From Viola odorata (Eukaryota > Streptophyta > Magnoliopsida > Malpighiales > Violaceae): DNA of 64,000 nucleotides. Positions 20,586 through 32,915 of this stretch are shown here, in pieces. Made by a program: the position numbers and the translations under genes. The DNA lies in contig OY829537.1 of the NCBI GenBank assembly GCA_963691705.1, positions 19,096,078 through 19,160,077 of the forward strand. Direction: 5' to 3'. The notes under the pieces were generated by a model that did no database searches, was not told the DNA's origin, and saw nothing but the letters and a program-made list of their open reading frames with translations. Every line of letters begins with the position of its first letter. Positions within the stretch are counted from its first letter, which is position 1.

Positions 20586-22705
20586 ATGGCTAGGAATAGA
20601 CCTCGCCAGATTATCTCTAGGCCCATGGATCCCGAGGTTGCCCAATCACCGAGTATTTTTACCTGCGATGTGGTTCTGAAAGCCGAATTGGAGGAACATG
20701 GTATTACCTTTCCTCCTGGGCATGAGCCTTCTATTCCCGGAAGTGATATGCGGTTTCATAATCCAGGGTGGGGCCACAGTAGGCTTCTTTATTTTAAAAT
20801 GTTCCTTTATGGTTTCCGCTTTCCCGTTCATGAGTCGATACTAACTCTGTTGCGGGAGTATAGCCTTAATCCTGCCCAGATAACTCCTTCCTCTTGGTGT
20901 GCGGTTTATGCTTTTCTTCGCGCTTGCGAGCTGAAGAACATTTTTACCCCATCTATCAATTTGTTTCGCAAATTCTTTAGCATGATTTGCTACAATTATT
21001 TAATCGAGATTACTCCCCGGTGGGATGATGCGCTCGTGCAGTCGTTTTGGCAACGTTTTCACGGCTTCAAGAAGGGTGTAGCTGATTGGAAGAGCAGCTT
21101 CTTTGTTCTGGAGCTACCGTCACGTTTGTGGCGTATCAATTTCAATTAGGAACTGATAGGTCCCGTTTGGACAAATCCAGCAATTTTGTCCAGAACTGAG
21201 TTGGACCAAGCTAACGCTTTGTTAGACGAGAATACTCACTACCGTATTCGTGCCTTTGCTCTGTTCAAGCCTCTGGAAGAGTGCGTTATGGGTGAGCCTA
21301 TTTCTTTCCATATTTTCTTTACTTTGGTCCTTGCATGCTTTGTTTGCTATAAGAAGCTAACGGTTGATTCCCAGGTGACGCTGGTACTCCTCTGAACGTA
21401 ATACCGCTTCAAACTTTACCGGCCTCGCCTTCGGCCGAGGGCTCAAGTCGGGGTGGCGTTCCTCCTTCGAGGAAGAGAACTAAAATGGTTGCTCGGGGAG
21501 GGCGAAGGCCCGTTAGCTCTGTGCGAACTTCTCGCTTTGTGGAAAATTGGCTACCGGAGCGTCGCACGGGGACGGACTCCAGGCATGTCGCAACGACGGT
21601 AATTACTAGCGATGATGAGGATGCAGATGCCAAGTCAGACCTTTGCCACGCTTCTTCCCTTGCTGCTTCCCAGCGTCGGAAAAAACTTCGAGTGGCCACT
21701 AGTGGACAAGCTACCGGGACATCTCCTGTGGATGTGGCAACTGTTTCTACACCTGCTGTTTTGTCTGAGGCGGGCGCCTCTCAGCCAACGGGAGCCGCTG
21801 AGGCGTTGGAAAAAACTTGTTCTTCTGAGGGAGAGGGCCTACCGATGGAATGTCCTCCTCCCATGGTTGACGCTCCCGATTCTCCGATTGCTCATTGTAT
21901 TCATGACGTAGTGGTCACGCCTCCTGTGGCGGATTCGACTGCTGAGCTACCGCCTAAGGTTACTCCGCAGCAGTTTTTTACTCCTTTCAAGAGTATTTTT
22001 CCTCAGGGCTCTTCTCCGCCTCCCTCAATCAATCTTGGTCCTGACGGGGTCCCGACCTACCGTATGAATCTTGCAGGGTTTTGCTTTGATGCCCTTCGCG
22101 CTGTCGAGGTTCCCCAACCTTTTTCTCGAGATGAGTTTACTGCACCCTTGATAGGGGAGATGCTGAGTTCCAAAAAGGAGAAAGAGGAATTTCTTCAACT
22201 CCCTCCCTCGGCACGCTTTCGCCATGTTCTGAATGATTCTCTGGACTTCTTCCGCCATCTGAATTATCAATTCGAAATTCACGATCGCGAGTCCCGTAAT
22301 TTTTCCAGCGCATTGTGTGTTGCAAGGGTGCAGCTAGAGATGGCGGTGGAGCATTCTAGGTTGCTAACGCGCCTCTGTGAATCGTCCCAAACGGAATTGG
22401 ACAGAGAAAAATCTATCAGGAAAGCCAAGATAGAAGTTCTGGAGGCGGAATTGGCGCTAGAAAGGAAGAAAAATCTCTTTCTCCGCGAAGAGGTACTTGC
22501 TCGAGATGAGGGGTCTGCTAGGGCGTCATTAAAGGAAGAGTTATGGAGGAAGAGGGTTCTGGAGGCCTTCATTTCTGGATTTGCGTCCCATTTCAAAGGT
22601 AACCCTTCGGATCCGGCCCAGGTAGCTGATTACATATCTATCGTGATGGGTGAGATTAGCAAAGGTGACAGCGGTTCTTCTGGCCCTTCGGGGGAGAAAG
22701 TCTAA
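20586..22705 (+). pseudogene. T1 antisense gene aC: Transposase_28-like plus coiled coil, one intron, one stop
   Basis: Two exons, 20586-21291 and 21375-22705, joined by an 83-bp GT-AG intron; splicing gives 679 in-frame codons. One TAG (21147-21149, where T2 has Leu) is the only defect. Residues about 25-210 form a conserved helical domain (SIFTCDVVLKAELEEHGITF, RLLYFKMFLYGFRFPVHES, NPAQITPSSWCAVYAFL) resembling the 'putative gypsy type transposon' family. Next come SVRTSRFVENWLPE, conserved in all copies, a Ser/Pro-rich linker, and a C-terminal coiled coil (about 585-640). Paralogue of aD. Antisense to gag-pol. The 616 bp to aD carry TAATAATG-type 3' signals and the aD promoter. Function unknown. 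Confidence 0.75.
21292..21374 (+). other. Intron in T1 gene aC
   Basis: Donor ATGG/GTGAGC, acceptor ATTCCCAG/GTGAC, 83 bp, phase 1. The length is not a multiple of three and the reading frame goes out without its removal. T2 (34019-34081) and T3 (51754-51819) have introns of 63 and 66 bp at the same codon. Confidence 0.8.
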
Positions 22706-23139
22706 CGCTAGCGATGGTGCCTAGGCCTTTCCTTGTTTTTCTTGTTGTTGTCTCTTCTTTTGTTATTTCTTGAAAATCATTCGAACATTGTTTCTCTTGT
22801 AATAATGCTAACGCTTTGTATCCTTTGTCGTACTGTATGATATTACCGTTTATTCCTTCTTTATCTTCTTTGTACCATCGCGCCGTTTGGCAAGGCCAGC
22901 GCTGCTTTTTATGTTTTTTAATCAATCCCTCTGTCCCTCATTTAATGCGACTTGAAGGGTAATGATGAAAGAAGACACGTGTCCTTCCTCAGAGGGGTGT
23001 TTGGAGCAAGCGTCTCCTAGGGAGTTGCGAATGCAGAGGCGTTTCGCCCTTATTTCAAATTTGCACCTTCTGGCGCGTGCCTTACTTTATGACGCGCTGC
23101 TTCGCCACGTGTCTGCTGCTGACTGGTCGCCCTTTCAGG

Positions 23140-23150
23140 GTTATATCTAT
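23140..23150 (+). promoter_or_regulatory. TATA-like box of T1 gene aD
   Basis: GGTTATATCT about 180 bp before the aD ATG. T2 (AGGGTTTATATATAAG, 178 bp) and T3 (AGGGTTATAAAAC, 169 bp) have the same phrase at a like distance. Confidence 0.5.
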
Positions 23151-23321
23151 TGTTTCTTCTACCCCTTTTTCTTTTTCCATCTTTCCCTTATACGCTATTG
23201 TGTCTTTGGATAAATACTTTGCGCCGCTCTCTCTTTCTGGTTCAAGACTCCTCGCATTCTCTTTCACGAAGGTACAAGGTACACGTCTTTTTCTTTTCTC
23301 TTTGTTTCTTCCTTGTTGGCC

Positions 23322-25613
23322 ATGGCTAGAACTAAGAAATCCTCTGAAGAAGGAGATCCTCAAAGGTCCTCCGGGGAAGAAGTAATTGATACCACTCCCA
23401 CTTCTTTGTACACGCTGCCCTTAATTAACCGTAGACTTGCTGGGTTTTCTGCACGATTTCCCAAAGAATATCCCGTGCATCCTGCTTCTGAGTCGCTTCG
23501 ACTGAACAGCATTTTGCTCGGAAATAGTAGAATGCTGTATGCTAAGCTCTTCGATCATGGGTTTCGTCTCCCTCTTGACCCGCTTGTAAAATTGTTGTTG
23601 GCTGATTCTGATTTGGCTCCAGCTCAGTTGAGTCCTAACGCGATTTGCGTTGTTAGTACTTTTGTCGCACTGTGCCGTTTCAAGGGAATAGAATCTCCCA
23701 TCTTAGCGTTGCTTCATGACATTTTCCAATTGTATTCCCGTAAATGGGTGATATCGATATCGCCTCGCTACGAAAACGGTTCTTTCAAGCCCTTTACTTG
23801 GAAACTAATGGGCATTGAGTCTTCCATTCCTCACTGGAAAGAGGAATTTTTTATTGTTGATCTGCCTGAGCCGTTGTGGAGGGCTGGCTTCAACGAAACA
23901 ATTAAAGATGGGGTTTGGGGTCATCGGAAACCCCTTTCCGACCCGGAGGATGGCTGGTTAAAGACGCTGCTTCAATTTGATTTTAGCGTTGATGCCCGAA
24001 AAGTGGCCAACGGGTTGCCCGTGGAACAGTGCAAGAAGGGTGAGCGTTTAACCTTTTTTCTTTGCGTTGCCAAGAAGTACTAACGCTAACGTTTTGTGAT
24101 TGTGCAGTGCCTCCGCCTGGTTGGGAGCCCGAGTATTTCTGGAGGAGGAGGAAACAGGAGGCGAAAAAGAAAGTTGCCGCTGAAGCTAGAGCTACTGCTG
24201 CTGCTGCTAACGCCGAGGAAGGGGAGGCCACTGCTACCGCTAACGTTACGGGCCCTCGGGTTGTAAGATAGAAACGGCCTAGGAAAGCACTTGCTGCCCC
24301 ATCCATTTCGTCCCAGATCGTTGTCTCTTCAGAGGCTACGGTTGATCCGATTCCTGTTGGGATTCCTCTTGTGTCCTCCACCACTCAGGTGAGCATTTTT
24401 CTTATTTTTAAAACTTTTGTCTTTCTTTTTGCACGGTTTCCTTATCACGTTCTGCGTTATTTAGGAAGTCGTTGCTGCTTCTGTCCCCTCTACCTCCCCG
24501 GGAGATATGGGTATCGCCGATGTCCTTCGCGAGCGTCAGAAGAAGGCTCGCTATGATCTCCCGAATAGCCCTTCTTCCTCGGCCGCCAACCGTAGTTCGA
24601 GCGCCCTTGGGGGCGAGGGTGCGTCTGCTGATCAATCGGAACCTGTTGATTTTGGAGGTCAACTCCATGTGCCTCCGGGTTCTCCGATCCATTCCGCGCA
24701 CACCCCAACGGGCTATGATTCTGATGCCCTTAATCCTGAGGTGCCCGGAGGTACTGAGGTCTCAATGCCTAACGTGGAGGGCTCCACTAGCCGGCCAGCT
24801 TCTCCTGGTGCATTGTTCTTTGTTCCGATGCCCCATCCAACTATTGCGAGGGGTGGCCCCGCCTCTGCCTTAATGGCTGGTATCTCTCCATACGAGCCTC
24901 CTCTCCTACCGACTCATCACGTTAGCTTACGCTCCTTTAGGGACAGTATTCTGCAGTTTCCTGCCGATGCTGATCATGAGACCGTGATTTCCTCTACCGC
25001 TTATCTGGTGGCAGAGATTCTATCTCTTCCAAGAGAGAGGGATGCCTTTGTGGCTCGGGGCGAGTAGGGGCGCATCAATTTCCTTCGCTCTCAGGCGTTT
25101 TCTATGCTTTGCCATCTTCACTATATGGATGAGGAGAATGCCAGAGCTGCAGCTAACGGGCAAGGAGAGATAAACAGGCTGCTGGAAGAGCGACAGCGTC
25201 ATGAAAATGCCCTTGCTGCTGCCAACGAAGGTATGGAGACTGCTCGGGGAGATGTTATCGCGGTTAAACAAGAGTTGGAGGCCGCTAAGTTGGCTTTGGA
25301 GGAGGAGAAGCGACAACGCGCTGATCTGGCCATACGCCTCTCTCAGGAGGAGAATAGCCTGCGTCTGGAGAGACAGAGGAACGCTGAGCTATCTGCCGAT
25401 TCCTCCCTTAACACTGAGAAGAACCGTTGGTACTTAGAGCAGGGTGGGGGAATCATGTCAGAAGCCGTGATGCATCATTATGGAGTTGAGGAGCTCCGTA
25501 TTGAAGATCTCTCTGCGTATTTTGACAAGAGAGCCTCATCCATTACTGATAGCGGTTTCTACCAGTGGAAGGCTGCTCAGCAAGGAGGGGTCAACGCGCC
25601 GCCCAATCTTTAG
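23322..25613 (+). pseudogene. T1 antisense gene aD: Transposase_28-like plus coiled coil, two introns, two stops
   Basis: Exons 23322-24039, 24108-24388 and 24465-25613; introns of 68 bp (phase 1) and 76 bp (phase 0). Joined length is 716 codons in one frame with TAG at 24269-24271 and 25065-25067. Residues about 50-235 match aC in layout (RMLYAKLFDHGFRLPLDPLV, APAQLSPNAICVVSTF, then the SISPRYENGSFKPFTWKLMG segment). Exon 2 starts VPPPGWEPE and is Lys/Ala-rich. Exon 3 has a Ser/Pro-rich part and a long coiled coil (EQLEAAK-type heptads about 560-640) ending in a conserved YFDKRASSITDSGFYQ block. The 393 bp after it hold no gene. Confidence 0.72.
24040..24107 (+). other. Intron 1 in T1 gene aD
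   Basis: Donor AAGAAG/GTGAGC, a perfect branch point TACTAAC at about 24078, acceptor TTGTGCAG/TGCCTCC. The T2 copy (36845-36914) also has a TACTAAC; joined exons give the homologous V/N-PP-P/A-GW-E/K-P start of exon 2. Confidence 0.8.
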
Positions 25614-26006
25614 ACTTTTTGTTGTTTAGATGTTTTACATTTTTGTGGCTGACGGGCCCGTCCATATTTTGTACTTTAAACGATGTCGGCCTTGACTTGG
25701 CTAATCCACTCTTTTGGATAGAAATTCTTTATCTGCTTTTCTTCATAATGTCGTTTGATCACTTGTCCGTCTGGGACGTTTGGCGTTAGGTTTCCATAGA
25801 CGCATAGTTTCGCGTTGTATCCCGTTAGCTTTTCATCAGCTGCATTCAAGTAGCATGTCCATTATATCCTCCGATAGCCTTTCTGAGTGTAAATCAGCGT
25901 TGCTTTCGCCTCTGCTGCATTCATATTCCTGCCGTCCCTCGTTGTCAGAGGGGGCTTTACGTCTGTTTCAACGTTGTTGTTGCAGTATGGTCACCTCTCC
26001 GTCATC

Positions 26007-26386
26007 GTTTCACCGGGTATCAACCGCGCGGCTACTAGTTATGATTTCTTTTGTTTCTTTTCGCCATAGATAGGCTCCAATATCGCTTCACCGGGTATCA
26101 ACCGCGCGGCTACTAGTTAGGATTTCTTTGTTTCCTTTCGCCACAGATAGGCTCCAACATCGCTTCACCGGGTATCAACCGCGCGGCTACTAGTTGGGAT
26201 GTCTTTGTTTCCTTTCGCCACAGATAGGCTCCAACATCGCTTCACCGGGTATCAACCGCGCGGCTACTAGTTGGGATGTCTTTGTTTCCTTTCGCCACAG
26301 ATAGGCTCCAACATCGCTTCACCGGGTATCAACCGCGCGGCTACTAGTTGGGATGTCTTTGTTTCCTTTCGCCACAAATAGGCTTT
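26007..26386. repeat. 77-bp tandem repeat, about 5 copies, in T1
   Basis: Units start cgcttcaccgggtatcaacc at about 26084, 26161, 26238 and 26315, with a first diverged copy at about 26007. The core cttcaccgggt...ctactag also occurs twice in T2 (38925-39085) and once in T3 (57117-57165). Confidence 0.9.
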
Positions 26387-26389
26387 GGG

Positions 26390-26870
26390 GAGTGACTCGT
26401 CTTAGTGAGCTGTCTGATTAGGACCAGCCATCACAAGGATAGGACTTTTCACCCCCAAGCGTTGTACCTCACGTCCGTGGAATCGTGCCTCGTCTCAATG
26501 GGCTGTCTATGTGAGTACGGTTACCACAAGGATAGGATTTTTACTTCCAGGACGGAGTTGGTCTCTTCTTGGGGCGTGCCTCTCCTTATGGGGTTACCAC
26601 AAGAATAGGATTTCACTCCCAAGGATTCCGGGGCGTGCCTCATCTTAACGGGCCGTCTATGTGAGCACGGTTGCCGTAAGGATAGGATTTTCACTCCGGG
26701 GAGCCGTTTGGGGTCGTGCCTCGTCTTAATGGGCCGTCTATGTGAGCACAGTTACCACAAGGATAGGATTTTCACTCCCAAACGCCTTGTTATGCCAGGG
26801 CGTGCCTCGTCTTAGTGAGCTGTCTGATCAGGACCAGCCATCACAAGGATAGGATTTTCACCCTTGGCAT
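26390..26870. repeat. T1 six-copy block of the AAGGATAGGATTTTCAC motif
   Basis: Six copies of cacaaggataggattttcac, 60-105 bp apart, each preceded by cgtgcctcgtcttagtgagc. The first and last copies carry tgatcaggaccagccatcac in front; the middle ones tatgtgagcacggttaccac or a shortened form. The same six-copy order is seen in T2 and T3. It lies just after the gag-pol stop in the sense direction. Confidence 0.8.
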
Positions 26871-26956
26871 TCTTCGCTACCTGCATATTACCAGTAGCAA
26901 ACTCACGGTGAATATCTCAATATTCATTTATTAGAATAACTTTTGATGTTACCCGA

Positions 26957-29900
26957 TTAGCTCCTGGCGTGGTATAGTCTCAACCGAGCGATGTTCCAAG
27001 AGTTCTGCAGGGGCGTTCCCTCGAGCGTTTCCAGATGGTATGCTCCTTTTCCCACAATGCGGGTGACACGATACGGTCCGTCCCAGTTTGGACTGAGTTT
27101 TCCCATACGTTGTCCTGCTGCCCGTCTGTCTCTGAGCACTAAATCTCCGGTTTTGAGCAATCGCTCCCTCACTTGCCGGTTGTGATATTGTGCCATTTTC
27201 CTCTTGTAGTGCAGGGTTTTCAGGAGGGTTTCCTCGTGTGTTTCTGGTAGAGTATCGAGGTTAGCTCGTAACCTTTCTTCGTTGTTTTCTTCTTTGAAGT
27301 GAGCCACCCGGAGGCTCATCATGCCAATCTCGACTGGTGTGACAGCCTCGGTTCCGAATGCTAACGCGAACGGGGTCTCTCCCGTTCTGGCCTTGACAGT
27401 CATGCGGTAGGTCCATAGTACATATGGCAATTCGTCTGGGCATTTCTTCTTGGACCCTTCCAAGTTTCTTTTGATGCCACTAAGGATGCTGCGGTTAGTT
27501 ACTTCTGCCTGGCCGTTGGTTTGGGGATGTGCCACAGAGGAGAATCTTTGCTCTATCTGGAACTCTGCACATTGATCCCTGAAGAACTGGCTTGTAAATT
27601 GTGTCCCGTTGTCGCTAACTAGCACGCGCAGTACTCCAAATCGCATGATGACTTGGTGTTTGAAGAAACGCCAAATTTTTTCGGTGGTGATGGTAGCTAA
27701 CGCCTCAGCTTCGGCCCACTTTGTGAAGTAGTCTACCGCTACGACCATAAATTTTAACTGAGATCTGGCCTTTGGAAACGGGCCCAGGATGTCAATCCCC
27801 CATTTTGCAAACGGGCACAGTGCGACTATTTCTGAAATTGGCACAGCAGGTTTTCGAGGAATCTTAGCATATTCCTGGCATTTCTGACAGGTTCTCATGA
27901 AGTTATGACAATCTCGTCGAATGGTGGGCCAGTAAAATCCCGACCGAAAGACTTGGGCTGCCAGAGTACCGCTAGCGATGTGCATGCCACATATCCCTTC
28001 GTGAATTTCTCGTAACACATGTAAGCCTTCTTGCTCCGTTATGCATTTAGCGGCCGGATGGGAGAAACATCTTCGTATTAACTCTCCATTATAATATGTG
28101 CATCGTGCTGCCCGTTTTAGGACTTTCTTTTTCTCTGTCTGGTCTCCCGGTAGTTTATCATGTTTCAGATATTCTATCACTGGGATCCTCCAATCATTTT
28201 CCATTTCTTCCACACAGAGCGATGTCTGCTCTTCCATGAAAGAAGGTGTAGGCAGTTCTCCATAGTGCACATCACTGGGTATTGAGGCTTCCGGATTGGC
28301 TGCCATCTTGGCGAGGCTATCGGCCTCTTCATTGTTTTCTCTAGGAATGTGTTCAAAGGTGACCAGGGTGTTTTTTTCCTGTATCTTTGACAACTCATGC
28401 TTTACTTTGGCTAAGTATTGGGCCATGATGGGTTCTCTGGCTTGGGAGTTCCCCAGAACCTGATCCATTATTAGTTTGGAATCTCCTCGGATCTTTAAAC
28501 GTGTTCTGTCTTCCTTCTCCGCACCAGGAGTGGCTCCGATAGAGAAACTGTTTCCAATTCTGAGTCCTGCCAGCAGCACTTCGTATTCAGCCGCATTGTT
28601 GGACAATGGCTGCAGGATTCTAATGGCGTATCGCATCTCCAGGCCGTTTGGTCCAACTAAGAAAACTCCTGCGCCAGCTAATTCTTGATTTTTTGCTCCA
28701 TCTACGTGGATGACCCACGTATCTGTATATGTCTCCGGAGACGGTAGGCATGGACTTTCTGCTTCTTCCTCCAACAGATCTGTCTTTGTGTCCTTTGTGA
28801 ATGTGCACTCAGCTATAAAGTCAGCTAACGCTTGGGCCTTAACGGCTGGTCTAGCTTTGTATTGCAGCCCGTATTGTTCGAGCTCGATAGCCCAAATTAG
28901 CATTCTTCCGGAAGATTCAGGTTTTCTGAAGATTCTTCTCAACGGCTGATCCGTGAGTACAATGACGGGGTGGGCTTGGAAGTATCGATCCATCTTTCTC
29001 GTGGCTTGCACTAGAGCGAGTGTTATCTTCTCGATAGGAGCGTATCGCAGTTCGGCATCTTTCAATATGTGACTCACGAAGAATATAGGACGATGCACGT
29101 GCCCTTCACTTCGCACAAGGACGGCGCTGACTACCTCGTCAGCTATTCCCAAATATAGATATAGTTCGTCGCCGGGCTCAGGCCTCGTCAGCACTAAATC
29201 TGATGATAGGTAAGCTTTTAGTCCTGCAAACGCTTTCTCACATTCCTCTGTCCATCCGAAAGGAGCCTTGTTGCGGATGACTTTGAAGAAAGGCAAACAT
29301 CTCTCGCCTTGCTTAGATATGAATCGCCCCAACGCAATGATGCGCCTGGTTAACTTCTGTATCTCTTTGACAGTTCGCGGGGATATCATATCCTGGATGG
29401 ATTTTATCTTTGACGGGTTGTGTTGGATGCCCTTCTGGCTGACCACATAGCCCAGGAATTTTCCCGTTTGGAATGCGAACATGCACTTCCGCGGGTTTAA
29501 CTTCATCTTGTGCTTTCTCATCACATTGAAAACTTCTTCCAAGTCAGCGAGGTGTTCTCTGAAACTCCGATTTTTTATCAAGATGTCGTCTACATAGGCC
29601 TCTACATTTCTCCCGATTTGATTTTCAAAAACTTTGTTTGCCATACGCTGAAATGTTGCACCGGCATTCTTTAGCCCAAACGGCATTGCAGTATAGCAGT
29701 GTGTAGCCCTAGGAGTGATGAAGGCAGTTTTTTCTTCGTCCTCTACGGCCATAGGGATTTGGTGATATCCGGAATTCGCATCTAGGGAGCTTAGATAAGC
29801 ATACCCAGCGGTTTGATCGACTAAATGATCTATTCGCAGAAGGGGATAGCAGTCCTTGGGACAGGCATTATTTAGGTCAGTAAAGTTGATGCACATGCGC

Positions 29901-32830
29901 CAGTCCCCGTTAGGCTTTGGGACTAACACAGGATTAGCTAGCCAGGTCGGGTACTGGACTTCTCGAATGAACCCCGCCTCTGTGAGCTTTAGCAACTCAT
30001 TTTCGATGGCTGCTATCTTTTCCGATATAAAAGCACGTCGCCTTTGTTGAACAGGCTTGGCGTCAGGACTAACGTTCAGCCGGTGTTCTGCGACCTCCCG
30101 AGAGATTCTGGGCATGTCTGCTGGTTTCCACGCAAACTCTCCCTTGCATTTCCTCAACAACCGGATTAATTGCGCGTTCTCTTCAAAGCTTAATTTCTCA
30201 CTGGCTAAGAGATTCGCTTCACTATCCTTACCGATAGGGATTGATACCATCTGATCTAGCGGCTGAGTGCGCTTTTCTTCTTTATCATCGAAAGGGTCGT
30301 CTGCCACGCAAACGTAGCGGTCACAACTCCTTTGAGTCATGAGTAAGTAGCATTCGGCTGCCAGCTTTTGGTCCCCTTTGATTGAGACCACGCCGTCCCA
30401 TGAGGGATATTTCATCCGCAGGTGTTTTTGAGATATGGCCACTCCAAAACGATTAAGGAATGGTCGCCCCAAAATGGCATTATACGGTAACGTTAGGTCT
30501 ACGACCAGAAATAGTAACTCTTCGGAGCGTTTGGATGTGTCTTCTCGGAAGTACACCGGCAGGGATGTTATTCCGGCTACCGGAATCGGTACTCTATCAA
30601 TCCCAATAATTGGCCTCGTGCAAGACGATAGCTCACCGTCAGGTCGTTTCATCAAGTTGTACGCTTCCAATGAAAATAGATTCACTGCGCTCCCGTTATC
30701 GATAAGGGTCCTTCTTACCCCATGACTTCCAATGACGGGCGTTACAACCATTGCGTCATTATGCGGCAAGACGATGCCTTTTTCGTCCTCCTCTGAGAAA
30801 GACAATATCATTCTGTCTAAGGCACTTATCGCCTCGATTTTCGTTTGCGCGCTCTCCCGTTTGCGCTTTTCTCCAGGGTTGGGCATTTGCGGCATAATTT
30901 CCTCGCAATAGGGTGCTCCCCCTGCAATGATATTTATCATGGGCATTTGGTCACTATCGATAGCGAGCGCTTCTCTATTTGGCCCGAGGGGAACTGCGTT
31001 AGCCCCTGTAGCGTGCAAGGGCGCTTGCCTCTGCTCAGTTGTATTTCCAGTTGGGTTGTTTCTGGCTTCCTCCCTTGCCTTTGTGGCAAATTCCCCAAGG
31101 TAGCCCTCTTCGACCAATCGCTCTATAGCCGATTTTAACTCTCTGCATACATCTGTTGAATGTCCCTTGACCTTATGGAATTTGCAGTATGCATTTTCTC
31201 TTCCTCCCATGATTACTCCTGGTTTCACGGGAGCTGGGTAACGGATAGGCAAATTTCTCTGTTGGACTATTGCTAAGATCTCCGCCCTTGGGAGTATGAG
31301 AGATGGGAGGTCAGGATCGTATATCCGGCCCTTTAGCGGGTCCGTTTGCTTCCGAGTGGGGGATCCTCCAAGTCTTCCTTTTGAGAAATTGCCTCTCTGC
31401 CGGTTAGAGGTCTTAGTATTATGTTCTTTCCGCTGCCCGGGATCCTCGATGGGTTTAGCGTCTGGGGCGTTGATGTTCAAGACGTTAGGGGCCACATATG
31501 GGTCCGCCGGCATGCCTCGGATCCATTCTCTATTTTCCTCCTCTTCCATTCTCGCATAGTTATGCGCTTTCAGCCTCAACGCATCCAGGGTCGTTGGGGG
31601 ATCCACCGTTAGCGTATCTTTTAGTTTACTGTATCGACAATTGCGTTTCAGGGCCTCAATCGCAAAATCGATAGTGACCCCTGGCGTTAGGGACATTTCA
31701 AGATCAAATCGACCTAAGAAGTCGTTCAACGATTCCTGTGGTTTTCGATGGATATCGAACAGCGCAGCTGCTGACTTTCTGGTAGGAATAGCCGTGGTAA
31801 ACCGACTTTTGAATTTTTCTTCCAACTGAGAAAAATTATCCATAGACCCGGCGGGGAGCCCCTCGAACCATAGACGTGCCACTCCTGACAGCGTCATTAC
31901 GAAAATTTGACACAATGCTGCGTCACTGCGCGTTTGGAATTGCACGAAATCCTTCACCTTATTGAGGTGAGAAATGGGATCTTTTGTGTCATCATATGAT
32001 TCTGCTGGGAGTTTCACATGTCGATGGACTCTGTGGTGCCTGACACGGTAGCTGAACGGATAACCCACGTTAGCATCGGGGATCCTACGAGGCTGACGCT
32101 GATGTGGAATTTCAGCGTCGTATCTGGGATTTTGAGGATCATATTCCTGATGTCTCCTAGGAGAACGAGTACGGCTCCTTGGAGTTTGAGCTCGTCGACT
32201 TCTGCTGCTAGATCTCTCGCTGTATCTAGGAGATGGATCTCTCACTATATCTCCCCGCCGATCATCCCAGGGCTCTCTATACTCGTCACGCTGGCGGACT
32301 GCTTCGGGGATAGAGATTCCTCCCCTGTATTGTCCAGAATGGTCGGTAGGTCCGCGCGTGAATGGTGGGACGTTTATGGGGGCCAAAGGGAGAGGTAAGG
32401 AGGACGGGAGTGCCCTAGATTGTTGGGGCGATAAGGGTCGTTCGGTGACAATGAACGGGGTGAAAATTACTTAGGAGGACACACCAGGTCTTGAGGCATG
32501 AGGAGTAAATCCAGCAGCCATCTCTGTCAGCTGATCTAGTTGAGCTTGGAGAGCTACTAGTGAATTCACGAAAGGGTTGTCCGCTTCTCCTATCATAGAT
32601 CTTCCCGCCTAGGGGGTAGGATGGCTGGTTCCTGCTATATGGGAGAAGGGAGAGCAAATCTGGAATGTAACTTCTTCTGAACTTGACCCGCGAGGAAGAT
32701 CTAACTCTCCTGTAGCGACGTCCTGCCCTGGGGTGGGGGCATCAGAGGTAGCGAAGGGAAACAAGCGTCTGCGGGTGTTGTATGGGATGTTGGAAGTTCG
32801 GGACAGCGCCGGATCTGACTCTGAGGCCAT
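26957..32830 (-). CDS. T1 gag-pol polyprotein (Tat lineage), 1809-codon open part
   Basis: Open from the Met at 32386 to 26957 (1809 aa). The true start is probably the ATG at 32830 (MASESDPALS), aligned with T2; TAG at 32609-32611 and TAA at 32471-32473 break that part. Within the 1809 aa: RS-rich gag, knuckle CKFHKVKGHSTDVC (about 398-411), protease LIDNGSAVNLFS (about 560), RT with YVDD (about 930), RNase H (about 1065-1190), a second RNase H-like domain with VDGA, GDSKLI and HIPRENNEEADSLA (about 1222-1360), and integrase with an H/C zinc part (about 1460-1500), DILGPF, SDNGTQF, NGQAEV and a GPYRV C-terminal module. The doubled RNase H and lack of chromodomain fit Tat. No frameshift. Confidence 0.93.
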
Positions 32831-32893
32831 AATCCTTCTAGCTTCGGGGAGGAGGAGCTTGGTTATTAAGGATGCTCACGTAATAGAACCAAA

Positions 32894-32912
32894 GCTCTCA
32901 ATGAAAGCACCA
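32894..32912 (-). other. T1 primer binding site
   Basis: On minus tggtgctttcattgagagc, 3 bp from the 5' LTR end. Identical in T2 (47143-47161). I do not assign the tRNA. Confidence 0.75.
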
Positions 32913-32915
32913 ATT

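Noticed and set aside
30845..31138. Many plus-strand frames inside the gag-pol regions
   Set aside because: They are opposite-strand shadows of gag-pol with no family resemblance.
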